Source: Natrarchaeobaculum aegyptiacum (lineage in GTDB: Archaea > Halobacteriota > Halobacteria > Halobacteriales > Natrialbaceae). From it: a DNA stretch of 64,000 nucleotides. The stretch spans positions 1,240,001 to 1,304,000 of the forward strand of contig NZ_CP019893.1 in NCBI RefSeq assembly GCF_002156705.1, in the 5' to 3' direction. The notes below the pieces were generated by a model. That model searched no databases. It was not told the DNA's origin and worked only from the letters and a program-made list of their open reading frames with translations. The translations under genes were made by a program, and so were the position numbers. The stretch's first letter is position 1, and each line of letters starts with the position of its first letter. This document shows, one piece after another, positions 58,271 through 64,000 of the stretch.

Positions 58271-61264
58271 TTACTGACGGCGGAGTGCCAGCATCGCGGC
58301 GGCAAGCAGTGCGACGACAGCGACGGCGAGGCCGAAGCCTGGGACGCCGTCCTCGTCGTCGTCAGTCGGCTCGTCGACGCCGTCGTCAGCCGGCTCGTCG
58401 ACGCCGTCGTCAGCAGGTGCGTCGTCATCGGTACCGTCGTCGTCAGCAGTGTCGTCGGCACCGTCATCAGCAGGCGCGTCGTCGCCATCGTCGACCAGTT
58501 CTTCGACGAAGATCCCGTCGGCGTCGTCGACGGAGCTACCGTAGACACGGAAGTCGAGTTCTGCTTCGTCGTCTTCGTCGCGCTCGCTGAAGTCGACTTC
58601 TTCGCTCTCGAAGTCGCCGTCGGAGTTGATCTCGGCGTCGACCGTGTGCAGGAAGCTGTCCGTGTCACCGGCGTTGGTGATGCGGATGTCGGCTTCCGAG
58701 CCGGGTGCGACGTTGGTCTCACCCGTCACGACGGCCGAGTCGCTGGTCTCGAGCTGGACGTTGTCGTCCTCGTCTAAGTTGTCGAACCAGACGTCTCGGT
58801 CGACCATCTCGAACTCGGTGCTCACGGATTCGGTTGAGTCTGCGGCGAAGTACGGGAACGCCGCTTCGTCGGTGTCACCGTCGCCGGCGCTGTCACCAGC
58901 ACCGCCGGTCCAGCCGTCGCCGGCGAAGTAGAACCGGTCGTCCTCGTCGGTCTCGTACTCGATCACGGCTTCGAAGGCGTCACCGTCTTCGTAGCTGCGA
59001 TCGAACGCGTTCGAGGAACTCGTGTCGACGACGATGTAGAGTTCGCCTTCCTCGTTGTTGGCGAAGACGATCACGTCGTCATCGTCAGCGTTCTCGAAGT
59101 CGACGTAGTTCGGGTCCTGGTTGCCGACGCGGTCGTCGCCTTCGATTTCGATGGTGACGCCCTCACCGTCGAGCTGGTTCAGCTCGTGGACCGTCTGCGG
59201 TTCGAAGCCGTCCTCGAGTGGGTCGTACTCGTCTTCTTCGAGTGCGATCATTGCACCGAAGATCCCGGAGGCTTCTGCGCGGACGATGAGACGGTCGTCC
59301 TCGGCGATGTCGGTGCGCTCGGTCATCGTGGCTTCTTCGTCGTCGTCGCCGAGCAGTTCCGCGAGGTCGTGCTCGTCGGCGCTGTCTTCGGGTGCGACGA
59401 GGGTCGAAATTTCTTCGACGCTCGGGGTCGTCAGGTCGACGGTCGCGGCGTCGAGTTCGTTGTCGACGTCGGCCTCGCCGTCGTCGGCGACGAAGTGGCC
59501 GTCTGCGCTGCGAAGCGGGTAGTCGGTCGCCTGCAGCGGGCGGACGAGCTGGTCGAACGCCGCGCCTTCCTCGTCGTCGGCGAGGTCGAGTTCGTCGAGG
59601 TACTCGTTGAAGCTGATCGTCTCGTCGTCGTCGACCTCGTCCTCGTAGAGGACCAGTCCGGAGAACGCGCCGCCGACGTTGGCGGAGTCGGTGTCGCGGG
59701 CGTCCTCGTCGGCATGGTCGACGAGACTGACGACGTCGTCGTCGTCGGAGAAGACGGCGTGGTCGTGGCCAGTCCCCATCAGTCGGGTGTTGAGCGTCAG
59801 ATCGACTTCGCCGTTGTCCGAGTCGTCTTCGATGTAGATGAAGTCGACGTAGCCGCTGTCTTCGTCACCGAACTGCAGGTAGGCGTCGTCGGTGTCTTCG
59901 AGGTCCACGTTGACGTGGATGATGTCACCAGCGGTCTGGCTGTAGACGCTCTGGTCGAAGTCGGCCGTCGCGTCGGATTCGGTGACTTCGACGTCGACGG
60001 AGTCCGAAGCTTCGGTGTCAGTGACGTTGAAGTCGAACGTGTACTCGTCCTCGTCGATGCCGTCGAAGGTGACGTCACCCTCGACGTCGCCGCCGATGAG
60101 GAGTGCGACCTTCTCGTCGCCGTCGAGGTCGTCACCGTCGGCGTCCTCGTGGTAGAGTGCGACGTCGAAGTCACCGTAGGTGTACCCGTCGTAGTCGTCT
60201 GGGTCTTCGTCGACGCCGATGTAGTAGCCCTCGTTGTAGACGGCTGCGGCGAAGTCCTGTCGGTCACCGATATCGTCGTCATCGTCGATGGCGTCGCCGA
60301 TCGTGTCGTAGTCGTCGAAGCCGGATGCGTCTGCCTCGTCAGTCGTGAAGATTGCAAACAGCTCCTCGGCGTCGAGGTCGCCGTCGGCGCTTGCGTTCAC
60401 GTGGTAGCTTCCGCGACGGGAGTCGAACTCGACTTCGGTGTCAGCGTCGGGCCCCGAGTCGGTGACCGTGGTGTCGTCGAAGTCGACGTCGAGGTCCTGA
60501 ACGCTCACTTCGAAGGCGTCGCTGCTCGAGAAGTCGTTTCCGAGCCCCATCGCGCTGCTGTCGACGAAGTAGTACTCGTCCTCGAGGTCGTCGGTGTCGA
60601 TCGGAACGACGACTTCGTCGGAGCTGATGTCATCGTGGCTGTCAGCACCGACGTCCTCAGCGAGTGCCGTGGACAGTTCCTCGTGGAAGGTACTGTCGTC
60701 GTCACCAAAGCTGTCGACCTCGCGGAGTTCGACGTCGTCGCCGACGTCGTGGTTGTCGTCGATCAGTTCGCCGTACGCGACGACGTCCTGTCCCTGCCAG
60801 ACGACGCTGCCGACGTGGTCGTAGTTGATTCCGTCAGCGACCTCGGCCGGGGGTTCCTCGACGGAGACCGTCTCGGTGTCGGTCTCACCGAGGAACGAGG
60901 CCTCGATTTCGAGGTCCTCACCGGCGTCGTCGTCGGAGACGTCGTAGGTTTCCTCGATGTCGCCGGCGAAGTCCTCGCCGAACGTTCGGTCCTCGTCGAG
61001 GAAGATGGTCTCGTCGTCGACGATGATCTCGACGTCACCGGTTACGTTGTCGTCTTCGTTGTTTTCGAAGGCGACGGTGACATCGAGTTCGTCACCGGCG
61101 CTCGGTTCTGCTGGGTCGACGTCGATGATTTCGACGTCGACGTCTACGTCCTCCTGGGCTGCCGTCGCGCCCGCGAACGCTGCGGACATCGCGACGACAG
61201 AGAGGACCATCATCGCGGCCAGGAACACGGCACGTCCCTGTTCGCGATATGACGTTTCGCTCAT
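58271..61264 (-). CDS. Large acidic surface glycoprotein, S-layer candidate
   Basis: The 997 aa product starts MSETSYREQGRAVFLAAMMV, a haloarchaeal surface-glycoprotein signal ending at GATAAQ, followed by very acidic beta-rich repeats with sequons such as NVT, NAS and NVT. A Asp/Ala/Pro/Thr stalk follows (APADDGVDEPADDG) and then a PGF-CTERM tail (VPGFGLAVAVVALL, ALRRQ). It fits the S-layer or a major surface protein. The start was set by the signal. Upstream 61265-61450 is AT-rich, suggesting a strong promoter and a leader of about 150 nt. Confidence 0.82.
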   Translation of the reverse strand: MSETSYREQGRAVFLAAMMVLSVVAMSAAFAGATAAQEDVDVDVEIIDVDPAEPSAGDELDVTVAFENNEDDNVTGDVEIIVDDETIFLDEDRTFGEDFAGDIEETYDVSDDDAGEDLEIEASFLGETDTETVSVEEPPAEVADGINYDHVGSVVWQGQDVVAYGELIDDNHDVGDDVELREVDSFGDDDSTFHEELSTALAEDVGADSHDDISSDEVVVPIDTDDLEDEYYFVDSSAMGLGNDFSSSDAFEVSVQDLDVDFDDTTVTDSGPDADTEVEFDSRRGSYHVNASADGDLDAEELFAIFTTDEADASGFDDYDTIGDAIDDDDDIGDRQDFAAAVYNEGYYIGVDEDPDDYDGYTYGDFDVALYHEDADGDDLDGDEKVALLIGGDVEGDVTFDGIDEDEYTFDFNVTDTEASDSVDVEVTESDATADFDQSVYSQTAGDIIHVNVDLEDTDDAYLQFGDEDSGYVDFIYIEDDSDNGEVDLTLNTRLMGTGHDHAVFSDDDDVVSLVDHADEDARDTDSANVGGAFSGLVLYEDEVDDDETISFNEYLDELDLADDEEGAAFDQLVRPLQATDYPLRSADGHFVADDGEADVDNELDAATVDLTTPSVEEISTLVAPEDSADEHDLAELLGDDDEEATMTERTDIAEDDRLIVRAEASGIFGAMIALEEDEYDPLEDGFEPQTVHELNQLDGEGVTIEIEGDDRVGNQDPNYVDFENADDDDVIVFANNEEGELYIVVDTSSSNAFDRSYEDGDAFEAVIEYETDEDDRFYFAGDGWTGGAGDSAGDGDTDEAAFPYFAADSTESVSTEFEMVDRDVWFDNLDEDDNVQLETSDSAVVTGETNVAPGSEADIRITNAGDTDSFLHTVDAEINSDGDFESEEVDFSERDEDDEAELDFRVYGSSVDDADGIFVEELVDDGDDAPADDGADDTADDDGTDDDAPADDGVDEPADDGVDEPTDDDEDGVPGFGLAVAVVALLAAAMLALRRQ

Positions 61265-61742
61265 GTTGTCGTTGAATTTGGGGTTGGGGTTGGTGATTAG
61301 CGGGCGATCCATCTGTGGAGGCGGTCGTCGGCACTCGTCCAACGGCACGTCACGCGCCGACAGGGCCACCCGGGAAGGGGTACTCGAGTGGTCTTTCACC
61401 GCCCGCAATAAGTCTTCTGTTATTACATATTTACTATAAAATCTATGTTCTGTTCGGAGAATGTATTTAAGGGCGAGATTGGAAGGCGAGTCGAAATGAG
61501 AAAACGGCGTCCACGGGCAGTGTAGAGACTCGCCTCGGAGAAGAGACGGTAGACACCACAAGACTAATTTGAATTGCATATCCAGGTGCGAGCGTGGGTG
61601 CACGTGGTGTACCCACTCGCTCAGCAAAACGGGGTTGGGCGACCATCACGCCGTCACGGCAGGGCCTCCGGGAAGAGTTCGTTCCTCCTGTGACGGCGTT
61701 TCTGGACGAAATCGGCGTCTCCAGTGCCGACAGTGGAGGCAG
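61265..61742. other. Promoter region of the surface-glycoprotein gene
   Basis: The 478-bp stretch is AT-rich at 61395-61465 (TTATTACATATTTACTATAAAATC, in part), the likely minus-strand promoter with TTTATAGTAAATA as the TATA box. The leader would be 120-150 nt. No coding frame was found. The last 150 bp, near 61640, contain CGTCACGGCAGG with no clear gene. Confidence 0.55.
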
Positions 61743-62384
61743 CTACGGTCGGTCGGTGGCGGTTTTTCGAACGGCGAACTCACCGTCGACCTCGAGAGGG
61801 GCACAGTCGAAGACGCCGGCTTCGCAGAAGTAGCCGAGGGCGTACTGGACGGCACCGTCGACGGCGTCGTGGTCCCGGAGGTCGGATTCACAGATCGGGT
61901 CATCGAGGTGGGCGTAGAGGTCGTCGAGCGCGACGCCGGGGTCGATCCGGACGGACCGGCCGTTGCTGGTGGTGTATCGGCGACGTGGGCGGTCCTCGAA
62001 CTGGAATCGGTCGACGACCCACTCGGTGCCGCCGGGACGGCGCTCGTAGACGACCGACTGGTACTTTCGCAGACGGCGTTCGCCCAGAAAGTGGAGGATC
62101 CAGTCGTACACCTCGCGCGGAACCGACGACTGGACCACGTCGGGGTTCGAGACGTCGATTGCCTCGAGTTGCTCGCGGTTCTCGGCGACGAACCGGCGTG
62201 CAGCGGCGCGTTCGTCACCTGCGAGGTAGTAGATGGAGGTGAACTGGCCGCGGTACTCGGGCGGGACGTCGCTCGAGCGGTTCACGCGCAGGACGCGGAG
62301 GGCGGCGCGTTCGTCGGGGGACAGCTGTGCGCGATCGATGTCGGTCCGGGGGCGATCACACAGCCGCTCGTATGGGGCGGTCAT
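61743..62384 (-). CDS. Haloarchaeal hypothetical protein
   Basis: The 213 aa product, from ATG 62384 (MTAPYERLCDRPRTDIDRAQ), has blocks SPDERAALRVLRVNRSSDVP, STSVPREVYDWILHFLGERR-like sequence and RYTTSNGRSVRIDPGVALDD. The mixed charge and wing-like strands may make it a DNA-binding domain. No family is recognised. A start upstream at 62465 is less likely because the extra 27 residues are AT-coded and Ser/Cys-rich. Confidence 0.6.
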   Translation of the reverse strand: MTAPYERLCDRPRTDIDRAQLSPDERAALRVLRVNRSSDVPPEYRGQFTSIYYLAGDERAAARRFVAENREQLEAIDVSNPDVVQSSVPREVYDWILHFLGERRLRKYQSVVYERRPGGTEWVVDRFQFEDRPRRRYTTSNGRSVRIDPGVALDDLYAHLDDPICESDLRDHDAVDGAVQYALGYFCEAGVFDCAPLEVDGEFAVRKTATDRP

Positions 62385-62586
62385 CGGCACTGGTTGTAAC
62401 CTCGATTGGTAGTAACTATAACACTTCGACTTAACGCATTCTGTACTCGAAATTATATTATGCATTTCCCAGTGGTTTTATCCATAGGCTCGATGGTGGC
62501 GAACGAAGCGTGAGGGGCGAGAATCGTAAAAGAGAGCCGATAACGAGTGAAACGGAAGACCGAACGGGAGAAATGACGGGACGACG

Positions 62587-64000
62587 CTACCTGACTTTCT
62601 CGCCGACGTCGGCGTCACCGTGGGTCGTCAGCAGGTCGGCCTCCTCGCCTGCAGCCAGAATCATGCCGTTGGACTCGACGCCGAACAGTTCGGCGGGTTC
62701 CATGTTCGCGAGCAGGACGCACTTTTCGCCCGGCAGTTCGCCGAGGTCGTGCAGTTGCTTGATTCCGGCGACGACCTGGCGGGTCTCGAAGCCGATGTCG
62801 ACCTCGAGGCGAGCGAGGTCGTCTGCGCCGTCGATGCCCTCTGCGGTCTCGATTCGACCGACCCGGATGTCCAGGTCCTGAAAGTCCTCGAAGCTGATAC
62901 GGTCCTCTGCGAGCGGCTCGAGGTCGGCTGCGTCTGTCATGTCGTCGGCTTCGTCCGCGGCGGTGTCGTCGCTTTCGGTTTCATCGTCGTCACCGTCCGC
63001 AGCCGCGGCGACGCGCTCTTGGAGTTTCGCGTTGAGTTCGTCGACACGGTCGTCTTCGATCTTCTCGAAGAGTTCACCGGGTTCGTCGAAGTTCCGTGGT
63101 GGCGCCTCGAGAGCGTCCTCGAGGTAGGCGTCGGCGATCTGGTCGTCCTCGCCGAGCTGTTCCCACAGGTTCTGGGCCTTGTCGGGCGTGATCGGCTCGA
63201 GGAGGACGGCGACGGCCTTGGCGATCTGGACGCAGTCGCGGATGACCTGCGCGGCGCGTTCGGGCTCGTCGTCGGTGAGCTTCCAGGGTTCGTTGCGCTG
63301 GATGTACTCGTTGCCAAACTGTGCGAGCTGGGTCGCCGCCTGACCGATCCCGCGGAGGTCGTAGTCGTTGACGGCCTCGCGAACCTCTTCGATCGCGCCG
63401 TTGATCCGGCTCTCGACTTCCGCGGAGACGGCTGCGTCGGGCGTTCCCTCGTAGTTCCGGTAGGCGAAGAGCAGCGAGCGGTACCAGAAGTTGCCGACGG
63501 TGCCGACGAGTTCGCCGTTGACCTTCTCCTGGAAGGCGTCCCAGGAGAAGTCCACGTCCTGCTGGAGACCGCCCGTGGTGGTCAGATAGTACCGCAGCAG
63601 GTCGGGATGGAAGCCCTCCTCGAGGTACTCTCTGGCCCAGATCGCCCGGTTTCGGCTGGTCGAGAGCCCCTTGCCATTGATCGTGATGAAGCCCGTCGCG
63701 GCGACGGCGCGCGGCGCGTTGTAGTCGGCGGCCTCGAGCATCGCGGGCCAGAAGATAGTGTGGTGCTGGATGATGTCGCGGCCGATGACGTGGACGATGT
63801 CGCCGTCCTCGCGCCAGACTCCCTGCCAGTCGTACTCCTCGATGCCGACGCGTTCGCTGTACTGCTTCGTCGAGGAGATGTACTCGATGGGTGCGTCGAC
63901 CCAGACGTAGAGCACGAGATCCTCCCCCACTCCGGCGGTTTCACCGCCTTCGTCTCGTTGCTCCTCCGGAGCAACGCTCTCCCCGGGATAATCGATCCCC
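62587..64000 (-). CDS. metG: Methionine--tRNA ligase, C-terminal part (runs off the window)
   Basis: The partial 471-codon frame holds LYVWVDAPIEYISSTKQY, VHVIGRDIIQHHTIFWPAML, INGKGLSTSRNRAIW (the KMSKS-like region), the anticodon-binding helices DFSWDAFQEKVNGELVGTVG and a C-terminal OB-fold tRNA-binding domain (DIRVGRIETAEGIDG, to VGEKVR). It charges Met-tRNA. Just before LYVWVDAP an extra in-frame peptide of about 20 residues (SVAPEEQRDEGGETAGVGED) interrupts the usual sequence; the DNA there folds as two hairpins. The 5' end is outside the window. Confidence 0.92.
   Translation of the reverse strand, partial: GIDYPGESVAPEEQRDEGGETAGVGEDLVLYVWVDAPIEYISSTKQYSERVGIEEYDWQGVWREDGDIVHVIGRDIIQHHTIFWPAMLEAADYNAPRAVAATGFITINGKGLSTSRNRAIWAREYLEEGFHPDLLRYYLTTTGGLQQDVDFSWDAFQEKVNGELVGTVGNFWYRSLLFAYRNYEGTPDAAVSAEVESRINGAIEEVREAVNDYDLRGIGQAATQLAQFGNEYIQRNEPWKLTDDEPERAAQVIRDCVQIAKAVAVLLEPITPDKAQNLWEQLGEDDQIADAYLEDALEAPPRNFDEPGELFEKIEDDRVDELNAKLQERVAAAADGDDDETESDDTAADEADDMTDAADLEPLAEDRISFEDFQDLDIRVGRIETAEGIDGADDLARLEVDIGFETRQVVAGIKQLHDLGELPGEKCVLLANMEPAELFGVESNGMILAAGEEADLLTTHGDADVGEKVR
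63934..63975. other. Two-hairpin insert inside metG
   Basis: GGCGGT-TTC-ACCGCC and GTTGCTCC-TCC-GGAGCAAC are perfect stems with 3-nt loops separated by 8 bp. They encode in frame part of the extra MetRS peptide. The plan recalls the tandem hairpins at 27395 and 35642 (8-bp stems, 3-nt loops). It was probably inserted as a mobile palindromic unit. Confidence 0.6.

Noticed and set aside
58310-58480. Repeated CGTCGTCAGC units as a CRISPR-like or satellite repeat
   Set aside because: The repeats encode the Asp/Ala/Pro stalk of the surface glycoprotein and are explained by protein repetition.
59186-61252. 688-residue frame on the plus strand
   Set aside because: It is antisense to the surface-glycoprotein gene and arises from its acidic codon pattern (GAC/GAG read backwards as GTC/CTC). 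It has no domain character or promoter.

Overview
The window is haloarchaeal chromosome, probably from the order Natrialbales (the order is a weak inference; haloarchaeon is near certain). The evidence is a GC-rich background, very acidic proteins, AsnC/Lrp-TrkA_C regulators, chromosomal protein MC1, archaeal lipid synthesis, PGF-CTERM surface proteins and TATA boxes placed for leaderless transcripts. Two tRNAs (Val-UAC, Phe-GAA) were found. I saw no rRNA, CRISPR array or complete transposon.

Layout. 1-6.6 kb: small haloarchaeal proteins, an MFS exporter, a rhodopsin-family protein without the retinal lysine, a radical SAM protein and a TRAM protein. 6.6-12 kb: GGGP synthase, two Lrp-type regulators, zinc/cysteine proteins, an MBL hydrolase. 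12-24.9 kb: methyltransferase, glycosyltransferase and DUF368 lipid-phosphate translocase candidate, K+ channel, aldehyde dehydrogenase, DpsA, CBS protein, TetR, HAD, SDR, HTH and a HerA-like ATPase. 25-27.8 kb: an MNT/HepT locus whose hepT gene is split by about 2 kb of AT-rich DNA carrying a halocin-like precursor, a tiny membrane protein and a tnpB remnant. 28-33.6 kb: trpS, pheS, pheT. 33.6-41 kb: a two-gene operon behind a double DtxR-like operator, MC1, a transducer/retinal-less rhodopsin operon, pheA, PadR. 41-49.1 kb: VUT transporter, M29 aminopeptidase, EamA, DUF309, azf, mptD, surface protein, creatininase. 49.1-52.2 kb: a second AT-rich island with partial duplications, IS remnants, a frameshifted Tat-exported protein and a membrane protein. 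52.2-64 kb: ABC exporter, DUF192, both tRNAs, a frameshifted glycosidase-like gene, a large PGF-CTERM surface glycoprotein and the 3' part of metG.

How genes work together. The strongest unusual system is at 36755-39141. A two-helix HtrII-like transducer overlaps by 4 bp a sensory-rhodopsin-II homologue. The canonical htr-sop order and transducer-contact residues are kept, but the retinal lysine and counterion aspartate are gone. A second lysine-less homologue lies at 3042-3770. This suggests that the rhodopsin-transducer module has been reused for something other than retinal photosensing.

Mobile DNA. An 84-86 bp palindromic element ending in CTATAG occurs four times, and one copy sits at the hepT junction. 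Tandem hairpins with compensatory base changes occur at 27395 and 35642; a looser relative lies in frame inside metG. Both tRNAs have copies of their 3' ends about 105-127 bp downstream, as left by integrating elements.
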